64,000 bases of DNA, taken from the NCBI GenBank assembly GCA_029776225.1, contig JAKOTR010000054.1:241222-305221 (forward strand), read 5' to 3'. Position numbers and translations under genes: made by a program. The DNA comes from Acidobacteriota bacterium. Lineage in GTDB: Bacteria; Acidobacteriota; Terriglobia; Bryobacterales; Bryobacteraceae. Positions 24,179 to 33,075 of the stretch are shown piece after piece. Under the pieces are notes generated by a model that saw nothing but the letters and a program-made list of their open reading frames with translations, was not told where the DNA came from and searched no databases. The stretch's first letter is position 1; every line of letters begins with the position of its first letter.

Positions 24179-26787
24179 AGGCGAGGCTGACCTTGCGTAC
24201 GTTTTTCGACATCCGGCGAGGCGAGCTCATCCCCGCGCTGCTGATGTCCTTCGTGCTTTTCCTCATTATTGCGACCTTCGGGATGGTGAAGCCGGTGCGG
24301 ACCAGCCTGTTTCTTCAGGAGTTCGGCGCCAAGAATCTTCCTTACGTCTACATCGCCACCGCCCTGCTTACAGCGGTGCTGGTGAACATCTACTCGCGCC
24401 TGTTGGACCGCTTCGGCGGGCCGGCCATCACGCTGCTGACAAACCTGTTTTTGGCAGGCAGCGTGGCCGCCTTCTGGTGGCTGTTCCGGCAGTTCGATTG
24501 GATCTGGCTCTACGGTCTGTTTTTCATCTGGGTGAACATTTACACCATCATGGCCAACACCGTTTTCTGGATGTCGGCGGACGCCTACTACAATCCCCGG
24601 GAGGCAAAGCGGATTTACGGCTTCATCAATTCCGCGGGGACGCTCGGCGGCATCGCCGGCGGGTTGGCGGTCAGCGCCCTTGCGGCGGGCATTGGCACCG
24701 AGAACCTGCTGCTGGTAAGCGCCGCACTGCTGGTGGTGGCAGGCCTGATAACGTACTTCATCCGGCACAGGCACGCCGGTGCAGGCAAAGCTGAGCCGGA
24801 AAAGGCAAGGGCCGAAGGCGGTGAGAGAATCGGCCTCGGCGCCGTCATGAAGTGGCGCTACGCCCGCTACATCGCCATCATCCTCGGGGTCGGCGTTCTG
24901 ATCTCCAACGTCGTAGATTTTCAGTTCAACGTTGTGGTGGAGCGCGCATTCGCTTCGAAGGACGAGAAAACCGCATTTCTCGGCGGCTTTTTTGCCTGGG
25001 TGAACGGGCTGACGTTCGTTCTTCAATTCTTCCTGACCGCGAGGCTGTTGCGGGCGGCGGGCGTCGGGGTGGCGCTCCTGCTGCTTCCGATTTCCATGCT
25101 GGGCGGTCTGGCAGGCATGGCGTTTGCGCCGGGACTGGCTGCCGCCACCGTTCTTCGAACCATCGACGGAAGCGTGCGGTATTCCATCGAGCAATCCACG
25201 CGCGACATTCTGTACCTGCCGATCCCCGCGCGGGTGATGTACAAGGTGAAGGCCGTGATCGACATGTTCGTTCAGCGGCTGGCGAAGGGCGTGGGCTCGA
25301 TCCTGATCCTCGCGGTGACCGCGTGGACGGGGCTCGATCTATCGGTGTTGACGATCATCGCCCTGGCGCTGGCTGGCTTCTGGACGTTCGCCGCTCTGCG
25401 CGTGAAGCGCGAATACGTCGAAGAGCTGCGCGGATTTCTGAGCAGCGCGAAGCTCGGCGAGGAAGCGCGGCACCCGCGCCGGATCGACCGCCTGGGAGCG
25501 AGCCAAATCACGGGGCTGCTGGAAAGCGGCGAAGAAGAGGAGATCGAGTACGCTCTTTCGATGCTGGAAGGCCAGGACCTCGCCTCGGTCAAGCCGGCGC
25601 TGTACAACCTCGTGGAGCGCAGCGCGCCTCATCTCAAGGCCCGGACGCTGCATTTGCTTGCCGAGGCCGGAGACACCGCCATCCGGGCGCTCGCCGAAAA
25701 ACTCCTGGAGGAAGAGCAGGCCCCAGAGCTTCAGGCGGAAGCGGTGCATTATCTCTGCATGAGCGCGCAGGAGTGCTCTTCGGAAAAACTGGACGGCATG
25801 CTGGCCAGCCCGAAAGCTCACCTGCGCGGGGCCGCCCTGGCGTGTGTGGTGAACTGCGGGGGCGCAGCCGGCACGGAGATCGCCGCCAAAACACTGAGGC
25901 GGATGATCGACGACCGCGGGCCGTCCGGAGTGGAATCCCGGAAGCAGGCGGCCAGAGCGCTCGCGCACATCCGGCCTCCCTCACCGCTGCATTCGCACCT
26001 CGCAACGCTTATCCGGGACGAAGACGCCGAAGTCGTCATCGCCGCGCTGGAAAGCGCCGGCCAGACACAGCGGCGCGACCTGATCCCGCTGATCATCGAG
26101 CGGCTGTGCTGCGAGCGGACGCGCGACGCCGCTCTGAAGGCGCTGCGAAGCTATGGGCCGCGAATCGTGGGAACCCTGCGCGACTACCTGCTTGACGATC
26201 AGTGCACCTTTGAGATTCGCGGCAGTGTCGCCTGGGCGCTTGCCTCGATCGGCGACCAGGCGGCGGCCGACGCGTTGATGGCCGGCCTCGAAATCCCGGA
26301 GGACAGCGTCCGCTTCGAGGTCATCCGAAGCCTGAACCGGCTGCGAAACGAACGGCCCGAGTTGGAGTTTGACCGCGCCAGAATTGAGGATGCCCTCAAC
26401 CGGGAGGTGTCCTCGTGCAGCCGGGTGCTCGCGAGGCTGAGAGCTGAGGCGTCCGGCGCAGCGGTCCCTGCCGGCGATGCCGTCTTCCCCGCGATTGAAT
26501 CGTTCGAGTTGGAGCGCGCCCGTGTGCGCGAGCGGATTTTCCGCCTGCTCGGGCTGATTTACTCGCCGGAAGACATTTACCGGGCATTCCTCGGTCTGAA
26601 TAGTTCCGAACGCGACGTCCGCGCCACAGCCGTCGAGTTCCTCGACAACCTGCTCGAACCCGGCATCAAAAAGCGGCTGTTGCCCGTGATCGACGACGAG
26701 GTTCCGATTGAAGACAAGTTGAGGGCGATTGGCGCGCGGTCACTCGGGCTGGAGCAGCAGATCAACCGTGAGGGGGTAGTGATCTGA
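24160..26787 (+). CDS. ADP/ATP-carrier-like (NTT/MFS) transporter fused to HEAT repeats
   Basis: 875 residues in two parts. Residues 1-430 form about 12 membrane helices resembling the Npt/Tlc nucleotide-transporter family (FGMVKPVRTSLFLQEFGAK, ANTVFWMSADAYYNPREAKRIYGF, SVRYSIEQSTRDILYLPIP). The rest, about 440-875, is a soluble solenoid of HEAT/armadillo-like repeats (LLESGEEEEIEYALSMLEGQD, RAALACVVNCGGAAG, VVIAALESAGQTQRRDLIPLIIERL). Free-living bacteria with such fusions are not energy parasites, so ATP import is unlikely. A scaffold or sensing role for the solenoid is plausible. It overlaps its upstream gene by 19 bp and the antisense EEP gene by 48 bp. Confidence 0.8.
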   Translation: METLKLKARLTLRTFFDIRRGELIPALLMSFVLFLIIATFGMVKPVRTSLFLQEFGAKNLPYVYIATALLTAVLVNIYSRLLDRFGGPAITLLTNLFLAGSVAAFWWLFRQFDWIWLYGLFFIWVNIYTIMANTVFWMSADAYYNPREAKRIYGFINSAGTLGGIAGGLAVSALAAGIGTENLLLVSAALLVVAGLITYFIRHRHAGAGKAEPEKARAEGGERIGLGAVMKWRYARYIAIILGVGVLISNVVDFQFNVVVERAFASKDEKTAFLGGFFAWVNGLTFVLQFFLTARLLRAAGVGVALLLLPISMLGGLAGMAFAPGLAAATVLRTIDGSVRYSIEQSTRDILYLPIPARVMYKVKAVIDMFVQRLAKGVGSILILAVTAWTGLDLSVLTIIALALAGFWTFAALRVKREYVEELRGFLSSAKLGEEARHPRRIDRLGASQITGLLESGEEEEIEYALSMLEGQDLASVKPALYNLVERSAPHLKARTLHLLAEAGDTAIRALAEKLLEEEQAPELQAEAVHYLCMSAQECSSEKLDGMLASPKAHLRGAALACVVNCGGAAGTEIAAKTLRRMIDDRGPSGVESRKQAARALAHIRPPSPLHSHLATLIRDEDAEVVIAALESAGQTQRRDLIPLIIERLCCERTRDAALKALRSYGPRIVGTLRDYLLDDQCTFEIRGSVAWALASIGDQAAADALMAGLEIPEDSVRFEVIRSLNRLRNERPELEFDRARIEDALNREVSSCSRVLARLRAEASGAAVPAGDAVFPAIESFELERARVRERIFRLLGLIYSPEDIYRAFLGLNSSERDVRATAVEFLDNLLEPGIKKRLLPVIDDEVPIEDKLRAIGARSLGLEQQINREGVVI

Positions 26788-27657
26788 TGCCCGGACGTCA
26801 GAGTGCACCGTGCCGTTGCGAAACGACAGGCGGCGGACAAAGATCCAATCCAGGATCTTGCCTCGTTTGGTAGTCACCGCCGGGGATTCTATGGCTCCTT
26901 TGAAGCCCGCTTCCTCGATGCGGCCAATCAGCGCCCTGCTCGCGGTGTTGAAATCGCCGGCGATGACGAGGGGCGTGGTGTCCGGATACCGGGCCGCATC
27001 CGCGAGCACCTCCTCCAACTGGAGGAGGCGGAGCCGTTCGGAGCCGCGGCTCTCCAGGTGCACGTTGTAGACAACCAGCGGTGCCGCCGGATCGCCGAGT
27101 TCGGCAACCTGCGCGATCCGCCCCCCCAACCTGCGCTGAAACAGGCTCCAGTTGGGCAAATACCACCGGGGGCGCCAAAATTCGGACTGGTGCTCGAACC
27201 GTATGACTCGCACTGAGCGGAGAGGGAACAACGTCAGGATGGCCTGCCCTTGAAAAGCCGGAGAACCGGACTTGCCTTGGCTCAGTTCCTGGAATTCCGC
27301 CGCAGCGGCGTAGTTGTAGCACAATTGACGTGCGAGGGCTTCACCGATGTTGCGCCGTCCGGTCCGCCCGGCATTCACGTCGACTTCCTGCAACAGGCAG
27401 ATGCCGGGCGCCTCCCGCTCGATCGTGGCCGCAATTTCCGCCAGCCGGAGTCCCCGCTCAATGTTCCAGGAGAGTAGCCTGACGGCGGTCCCCATTGGCC
27501 GCGTTTGGACGAAATCGCCCTTCCAAATGCGCTGCTCGAAGCGGCTTGCGCCGCGTTCCTCGGGATACGCCGCCGCGAGAGACAGCACCGCGGCCACCGT
27601 GTACCTCAGGCACTTGGAGGAAAGCAGAACTCCCGGCCGGCTGCGATGCTCCCGCAT
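26740..27657 (-). CDS. Endonuclease/exonuclease/phosphatase (EEP) family protein
   Basis: 305-residue metal-dependent phosphoesterase. Core motifs are LLSWNIERGLRL (metal Asn), CLLQEVDVNAGRTGR (catalytic Glu), YNVHLESRGSE, VIAGDFNTASR and, at the end, ILDWIFVRR and SDHYPL with the catalytic Asp-His. An N-terminal hydrophobic stretch (YTVAAVLSLAAAYPEERG) may anchor or export it, but the start is uncertain and an internal ATG before the first motif is possible. The 3' end overlaps the convergent transporter gene by 48 bp. Confidence 0.82.
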   Translation of the reverse strand: MREHRSRPGVLLSSKCLRYTVAAVLSLAAAYPEERGASRFEQRIWKGDFVQTRPMGTAVRLLSWNIERGLRLAEIAATIEREAPGICLLQEVDVNAGRTGRRNIGEALARQLCYNYAAAAEFQELSQGKSGSPAFQGQAILTLFPLRSVRVIRFEHQSEFWRPRWYLPNWSLFQRRLGGRIAQVAELGDPAAPLVVYNVHLESRGSERLRLLQLEEVLADAARYPDTTPLVIAGDFNTASRALIGRIEEAGFKGAIESPAVTTKRGKILDWIFVRRLSFRNGTVHSDVRASDHYPLTVDLLLQPE

Positions 27658-27719
27658 TTCGCGTCGATATAGCAGATGCGAAAACTCAGAATGGAGTGAC
27701 GCGACGGCTGGGACCTACC

Positions 27720-29102
27720 CTAAGATCCCTCGTAGTACTCCCGCCGGATTTTGTATTTCTCCATGCGGTAGATCAGCGTCTTGCGGCTGAGGTCCAGGTA
27801 GCGGGCGGCCTGGGTTTGGTTCCAGTCGAATCTCTTGAGCGCGCGCAGGATCAGCTCCTTCTCAATCGCCTCAAGGCTGATGCCCTGCGGCGGAAGCTCC
27901 AGGCGCACTTCTTCGAGCACCGGGCGTTCGCGGCGCAGGAACTCCGGCAGGTCAGCCAGCGTGATCTCGTTCCCCCGGGTGAGCACCACCAGCCGCTCGA
28001 TGACGTTCTCCAGTTCCCGGATGTTGCCCGGCCAGCGATAGCCGCAGAAATAGGGAATGAGCGCGGGCCGCAGCACCAAGTCCGGCCGACCGTGCTTCTC
28101 TTTCGCCTTCACGAAGAAGTGCTCCACCAGTTCCGGGATGTCCTCCGGGCGCTCGCGCAGCGGCGGCAGCTCCAGCGGGATCACGGAGAGCCGGTAATAC
28201 AGGTCTTCGCGGAACGTGCCGTCCTCGATCATCGCCTGCAGGTTCCGGTGTGTGGCGGCGATCACCCGCACGTCCACCGTGGTGGTCTCCTCGGCGCCGA
28301 CCTTTTCGATTTCCCCCTGCTGAATCAGCCGCAGCAGCTTCACCTGAAGTTCGAGCGGCAGCTCCCCGATCTCGTCGAGGAACAGCGTGCCGCCGTCGGC
28401 CGCCTCGGCGCGGCCCTTCTTGTGCGCCACCGCCCCGGTGAAAGCGCCCTTCACGTGCCCGAAAATTTCCGATTCCAGCAGGTCCCTCGGGATGGCGCCG
28501 CAATTGATCACTACGAACGGCTTCTGCCTGCGCGGGCTGTTGAAGTGGATCGCTTTGGCCAGCAGTTCCTTTCCGGTTCCGGTCTCGCCGCGAATGAGAA
28601 CCGTCGAGGTAGTCTGGGCCGCGCGCGAGGCCATGTCGAGCACGGAAAGCAGTGCGTTCGAATGCCCCAGGATGTTCTCGAAGCCATACTTGCGGTCCAG
28701 GCTCGAACGAAGCTCCTGGAGTTCCTGCCGCAGGCGCACGTGCTCGAGCGCGCGCTCGATCACCAGCCGCATCTCGTCGATGTGAACCGGTTTCGTGATG
28801 TAGTCGTAGGCCCCGGCACGCATTGCTTCAACCGCCGTCTCGATGGTGCCGAAGGCGGTGACCATCACCACGATCACTTCGGGATATTCCGCGCGGATGC
28901 GCCTGAGCAGCTCGAGGCCCGACATGCCCGGCATCTTCAAGTCGGTGATCACCAGAGCGGCGGGCTTCTTCTGGAGGACTTCGAGCGCCTCAGCGCCCGA
29001 AGCGGCCGTGAGCACATCGTAGCCGCACTGCTGGAGCCGGACCTCAGTCACTCTCCGCAGGCTATCGTCGTCATCAACTACTAAGATGCGTTCTCGGGGC
29101 AA
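27720..29102 (-). CDS. NtrC-family sigma-54-dependent response regulator
   Basis: 460 residues in the classic three-part layout. The receiver domain has phospho-acceptor D54 in VITDLKMPG and the acidic VVDDDDSL patch. The AAA+ domain carries Walker A GETGTGKELLAKA, the GAFTGA loop that contacts sigma-54, Walker B GGTLFLDEIGEL and an R-finger region. A Fis-type helix-turn-helix follows (NQTQAARYLDLSRKTLIYRMEKYKI). It starts with TTG and lies 11 bp after the sensor kinase gene. The divergent neighbour operon has a sigma-54-like promoter, so it very likely controls the metal-efflux genes. Confidence 0.93.
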   Translation of the reverse strand: MPRERILVVDDDDSLRRVTEVRLQQCGYDVLTAASGAEALEVLQKKPAALVITDLKMPGMSGLELLRRIRAEYPEVIVVMVTAFGTIETAVEAMRAGAYDYITKPVHIDEMRLVIERALEHVRLRQELQELRSSLDRKYGFENILGHSNALLSVLDMASRAAQTTSTVLIRGETGTGKELLAKAIHFNSPRRQKPFVVINCGAIPRDLLESEIFGHVKGAFTGAVAHKKGRAEAADGGTLFLDEIGELPLELQVKLLRLIQQGEIEKVGAEETTTVDVRVIAATHRNLQAMIEDGTFREDLYYRLSVIPLELPPLRERPEDIPELVEHFFVKAKEKHGRPDLVLRPALIPYFCGYRWPGNIRELENVIERLVVLTRGNEITLADLPEFLRRERPVLEEVRLELPPQGISLEAIEKELILRALKRFDWNQTQAARYLDLSRKTLIYRMEKYKIRREYYEGS

Positions 29103-29113
29103 ATTTCAGATTA

Positions 29114-30235
29114 TCAGAGGGCTTGCGCGGACCGGGCTTCGTAGGCTGGGAGCACCACGGAAAACGTCATCCCGCGGTCCGGGTTCCGCTGGGCAACAAT
29201 CGTGCCTCCGTGCTGGGTCACAATCTGGTGCGCCACGGAGAGTCCCAAGCCGGTGCCGTTCTCCTTGGTCGTGAAGAAGGGATCGAAAATTTTGTCGAGG
29301 TCCTCCTCGGGAATGCCTGAGCCCTGGTCCTTCACGGAAATTTTCACGTTGCCGTCCGCCGCCGAAACGGCCAGCTCGATCTCGCCCGGACCCGGCATCG
29401 CCTGAGCGGCGTTGATCGTCAGGTTCAGGATCACCTGCTTCAACTGCTCGGGATCCGACCGCACGAACGGCGAAGACGGCTCCACGCGCCGCGTCAGCGT
29501 GATTCCATTGCGCTCCACCGTGGGGGCCACGAGGCTGATTACGGAGTCGATCAGTTTGGCCGGATCCACCGGTTGGAATTCGGGCTTTCGGGGCCGGGCG
29601 AAATCCAGAAGATCGCTCAGCAGCCGGTTGAGCCGGCGCGACTCCTTCCGGATCACCTCGAGAAACTCCTTCCGCATCTCCTCGGAGATATCGGGCTGAT
29701 CGAGGATGCCGGTTGCCCCCTCGATGCTCGCCAGCGGGTTGCGGATTTCGTGCGCCAGGCTTGCCGAAAGGTGCCCGATAGCGGAGAGGCGGTCCGCGCG
29801 CTTCAGTTGCTCAAAGCTGTCCTGCAACTCGCGATTCACCTTACTGAGCTGCTCGGTAGTTGCTTCCAGCTTCTCCCGCTGTTTCCGTTCGCGGTCGGCC
29901 AGCACGCCGGTGATCGTTCCAACCAGGAAGAAGATGATGATCTCGGCGTACTGATTCATCGCGTACTCGGGCATGTGGTGCCAGGAGATGAGGATGTGCG
30001 GGATGTACAGAATCGCCGAGGACAGCGCAGCGATCAGCCCTCCGCGCCACCCGAAACAGGCGGCCGCGTACACGATCGGCAAATAGTAGAGCCGCTGGAA
30101 GATGTTGTGCCAGAGGATGAGCGATTCCGGAGTCAGGAAGTGCAGCAGCGACGCGATGCCGATGCCGGCCGCCACCACCGCCGCCCGGGCGTAAGTTGCT
30201 CTTCTGCTACGGCTATCCACTGGGTTCTGAACCAT
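29114..30235 (-). CDS. Membrane sensor histidine kinase partnered with the NtrC-type regulator
   Basis: 373 residues with four or more N-terminal membrane helices (about 15-120) and short periplasmic loops, then a coiled coil (about 120-150). The dimerisation domain has the phospho-acceptor H162 in SLAHEIRNPLASIEG, and the ATPase domain has NLTINAAQAMPG (N box), VKDQGSGIPEED (G1), FDPFFTTKENGTGLGLS (F and G2). The membrane part is like DUF4118-type sensors. An ATG at 30235 follows GGAAGAGAG, so it is preferred over the in-frame GTG at 30253. Confidence 0.9.
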   Translation of the reverse strand: MVQNPVDSRSRRATYARAAVVAAGIGIASLLHFLTPESLILWHNIFQRLYYLPIVYAAACFGWRGGLIAALSSAILYIPHILISWHHMPEYAMNQYAEIIIFFLVGTITGVLADRERKQREKLEATTEQLSKVNRELQDSFEQLKRADRLSAIGHLSASLAHEIRNPLASIEGATGILDQPDISEEMRKEFLEVIRKESRRLNRLLSDLLDFARPRKPEFQPVDPAKLIDSVISLVAPTVERNGITLTRRVEPSSPFVRSDPEQLKQVILNLTINAAQAMPGPGEIELAVSAADGNVKISVKDQGSGIPEEDLDKIFDPFFTTKENGTGLGLSVAHQIVTQHGGTIVAQRNPDRGMTFSVVLPAYEARSAQAL

Positions 30236-30275
30236 TTTCTCTCTTCCGGACACGCGGCGGCGCCATAGCCTCTAA

Positions 30276-30305
30276 TGAGGCACCCTCAAACCGTCCCATG
30301 CCTCA
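30276..30305. promoter_or_regulatory. Inverted repeat, candidate binding site of the NtrC-type regulator
   Basis: TGAGGCA (30276-30282) and TGCCTCA (30299-30305) form a perfect 7-bp inverted repeat with 16 bp between. It lies in the short gap shared by the sensor kinase and efflux operons, about 65-95 bp upstream of the sigma-54-like promoter. This is where an enhancer-binding dimer would sit. Confidence 0.5.
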
Positions 30306-30368
30306 AATGCGGCACCCCTCCGGGCCTGCGGTGGTTCACAAACGCCGTGATTTCAATTCACTGCGTGG

Positions 30369-30384
30369 TGGCATCTCAGATGCA
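30369..30384 (+). promoter_or_regulatory. Sigma-54-like promoter of the efflux operon
   Basis: TGGCAT at 30369-30374 and TGCA at 30381-30384 place the invariant GG (30370-30371) and GC (30382-30383) exactly 10 bp apart, as in the -24/-12 consensus TGGCAC-N5-TTGC. The GTG start of the first efflux gene lies 27 bp after the -12 element. The regulator encoded divergently carries the GAFTGA motif. Confidence 0.6.
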
Positions 30385-30410
30385 CAACTCGGTCGCGAAC
30401 AGGAACTCTC

Positions 30411-31670
30411 GTGAGATTGCGTTGTGTTGCCGCCGGAATTGTAATTCTCTCGGTTTCCGGCGTGTTGGCGAGCGGGCGGGAGCACTCCCGCCAGTTGGAT
30501 GCGCTCATTGCCGAGGCGCTGCGTAACAATCCTGAAATTTTGGCCGCGCAGAAGCGGTACGAGGCCGCCCGCCAGCGCCCGTCACAGGAGAGCACGCTTC
30601 CAGACCCCGTTCTTGGTGTCGGCTACCAGAGCGCCGGCAGCCCGAGGCCGGTCGCGGGACTCGGGGCCGAGCCCATGGCAAACGCCGGCTTCTCGATCAC
30701 TCAGGAATTCCCTGCCCCCGGCAAGCTCAACCTCCGCGGCGGCATTGCAGCCAAAGAAGCCGAAGCGGAGTTCCAGCAATACCAGGCGGTGCAGTTGAAC
30801 GTGATCGCGCGTCTGAAGCAGGCCTACTACCGCCTCTATTACACGTATGCCGCGCGTGACGTGCTGGAGCGCAACCGCGACCTCCTCACCAGACTTCTCA
30901 GCGTCACCGAGGCGCGGTACGCCGTGGGCAAAGCGGCACAGCAGGACGTTCTTAAGGCCCAGACCCAGATCAGCATTCTCGAGACGCGGCTGGTCAAGCT
31001 CGAACAGGAACGCAACGCCGCCGAAGCCGAAATCAACAGCCTGTTGAACCGCCGCGCCGGGACGCCGGTCCCGCGGCCTGAAGAGTTCACCCCCATAGAG
31101 TTCGCCCTGAACCTTGAGGAACTATATGGCAGTGCGCGGGAGCAGTCGCCCGTACTGCGCCGCGGCCAAAAGATGATCGAACGCAGCGAGCTGGCCCTGA
31201 ACCTGGCACGCAAAGATTACTATCCGGATTACGCGGTCACCGCTGGTTACTTCAACCAGGGATCCATGCCGGCCATGTACATGGCTCGCGTGGATGTCAG
31301 GATCCCGCTGTATTTCTGGAGAAAACAGCGCCCGGGCGTGACCGAACAGGCCAGCAACCTGGTCGAGGCGCGCCGCTCCTATGAATCGATCGATCAGAAC
31401 ATCCGCTTCCGCATCAAGGACGATTACCTGATGGCGCAGGCGTCCTGGAAGCTGATGGAACTTTATAGCAAGACCGTCATCCCGCAGGCTGGTCTGGCCC
31501 TGGAATCTTCTCTGTCCTCCTACGAGACGGGGAACCTGGACTTCCTTTCCGTGTTAACCAACTTTACTACCGTGCTCGATTACGAACTGAATTACTACCA
31601 GGAACTCATGAGTTACTACGCGGCGTTGAGTCGTCTGGAAGAACTTACCGCCTTGAGGTTAACGGACTAA
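30411..31670 (+). CDS. cusC: TolC-family outer-membrane efflux protein of a heavy-metal RND system (CusC-like)
   Basis: 419-residue outer-membrane factor forming the exit duct of a tripartite pump. It has a signal peptide (VILSVSGVLASG) and then two repeats of the TolC coiled-coil/strand pattern (ALIAEALRNNPEILAAQKRYEAAR; SAREQSPVLRRGQKMIERSELALNLARKDYYPDY). The start is a GTG after AGGAA, following the sigma-54-like promoter. The adaptor gene follows by 4 bp. Metal specificity is set by its partners. Confidence 0.85.
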   Translation: MRLRCVAAGIVILSVSGVLASGREHSRQLDALIAEALRNNPEILAAQKRYEAARQRPSQESTLPDPVLGVGYQSAGSPRPVAGLGAEPMANAGFSITQEFPAPGKLNLRGGIAAKEAEAEFQQYQAVQLNVIARLKQAYYRLYYTYAARDVLERNRDLLTRLLSVTEARYAVGKAAQQDVLKAQTQISILETRLVKLEQERNAAEAEINSLLNRRAGTPVPRPEEFTPIEFALNLEELYGSAREQSPVLRRGQKMIERSELALNLARKDYYPDYAVTAGYFNQGSMPAMYMARVDVRIPLYFWRKQRPGVTEQASNLVEARRSYESIDQNIRFRIKDDYLMAQASWKLMELYSKTVIPQAGLALESSLSSYETGNLDFLSVLTNFTTVLDYELNYYQELMSYYAALSRLEELTALRLTD

Positions 31671-31674
31671 CTCT

Positions 31675-33075
31675 ATGAAAGCGGCGAAAGTACTTCTGTT
31701 CTTTGCTCTTCTCGCGGCGGCGTTTTTCGGCGGCTATGCGTACAAGGGCTCGTCCGGAAGCGGGCAGGCGAGCGGCGGCCGCAAAATCCTCTACTATGTG
31801 GACCCCATGCATCCCTCGTACAAGTCCGACAAGCCCGGCATCGCGCCGGACTGCGGCATGAAGCTGGAGCCGGTGTACGCCGACGAGGGGCCGTCCGAGG
31901 CCGCGAGCGCCGCGCCGAAGGGGAAGATCCTCTATTACCGCGACCCGCAGGACCACTCTTACACGTCCGACAAGCCGGGCCTCAACCCTGAGACGGGCAA
32001 CGACCTCGAACCCGTGTACGAAAACGACCCGTCCGCTTACCCGCCCGGCACCGTTCAGATCACCCCCGAAAAGCAGCAGTTGATCGGGGTTACCTACGGT
32101 ACGGCCGAAATCACCAGCGGCGCGCAGACCATTCGCGCAGTGGGCAAAGTCTCGTACGACGAGACGCGGATCGCACACGTGCACACGAAGTACGAGGGGT
32201 GGATCGACGAAGTGTTCGTCAATTTCACGGGCCAAATGGTGAAAAAGGGCCAGCCGCTGTTGACGATCTACAGTCCCGAACTCCTGGCCTCGCAGCGCGA
32301 GTTGCTTCTGGCCGCGAAGGCACGGGATGTGATGAAGAAGAGCCCGTTCGAGGGCGCTATCGATCACAGCCGGACCCTGTTCGACGCCGCCCGCCGCCGT
32401 CTGGAGCTTTGGGATCTCAGCGAGCGCCAGATCGAAGAGGTGATCGCCACCGGCAACCCGATCAAGAACGTCACCCTCTACTCGCCCGTCACCGGCTATG
32501 TTCTGGAGCGCAACGCCTTCCCTCAAAAGAAGGTGATGCCCGATACGGACCTCTACACGGTTGCGGATCTGAGCAGGGTCTGGATCATCGCCGACATTTT
32601 CGAGTACGAGGCGCCGAACATCCGCATCGGGCAGACGGCCCGGATCGAGTTGCCTTACGATCCCCGAAAATCCTTCAGCGCCCAGGTTTCCTATATACAG
32701 CCGCAGGTGGATCCGATGACGCGGACGCTCAAAGTCCGCCTCGAAGCCGCCAACCCCGGTCTCGTGCTGAAGCCCGAAATGTACGTGGACGTGAAGTTCC
32801 GTATCGCATTTCCGCCCGCTCTCACCGTTTCTGCAAGCGCGGTGCTGGACGCCGGCGACCGCAAGACCGTCTTCGTGGACCGCGGAAACGGCTTTTTCGA
32901 GCCGCGCAGCGTTGAGACCGGCGCAGAGAGGGAGGGCCGGATCGAAATCCTCAGCGGGCTCAAACCCGGAGAGCGCGTCGTGACCTCGGGGAATTTCCTG
33001 ATGGATTCAGAAAGCCAGATGAAGGCCGCGGCTTCGGGTATGCAGCCGGCGGGAGCGCACGAAGGCCATGATTAA
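31675..33075 (+). CDS. cusB: RND periplasmic adaptor of Cu(I)/Ag(I) efflux (CusB-like) with two heavy-metal-binding domains
   Basis: 466 residues. After an N-terminal membrane anchor, two tandem heavy-metal-binding repeats occur at about 35-70 and 80-115. The first keeps the ligands (DPMHP ... PDCGMKLEP), and the second has lost them (DPQDH ... PETGNDLEP). The adaptor core follows, with lipoyl and barrel segments (DEVFVNFTGQMVKKGQPLLTIYSPELL, VLERNAFPQKKVMP), connecting the inner-membrane pump to the outer-membrane duct. It overlaps cusA by 8 bp. Confidence 0.9.
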   Translation: MKAAKVLLFFALLAAAFFGGYAYKGSSGSGQASGGRKILYYVDPMHPSYKSDKPGIAPDCGMKLEPVYADEGPSEAASAAPKGKILYYRDPQDHSYTSDKPGLNPETGNDLEPVYENDPSAYPPGTVQITPEKQQLIGVTYGTAEITSGAQTIRAVGKVSYDETRIAHVHTKYEGWIDEVFVNFTGQMVKKGQPLLTIYSPELLASQRELLLAAKARDVMKKSPFEGAIDHSRTLFDAARRRLELWDLSERQIEEVIATGNPIKNVTLYSPVTGYVLERNAFPQKKVMPDTDLYTVADLSRVWIIADIFEYEAPNIRIGQTARIELPYDPRKSFSAQVSYIQPQVDPMTRTLKVRLEAANPGLVLKPEMYVDVKFRIAFPPALTVSASAVLDAGDRKTVFVDRGNGFFEPRSVETGAEREGRIEILSGLKPGERVVTSGNFLMDSESQMKAAASGMQPAGAHEGHD

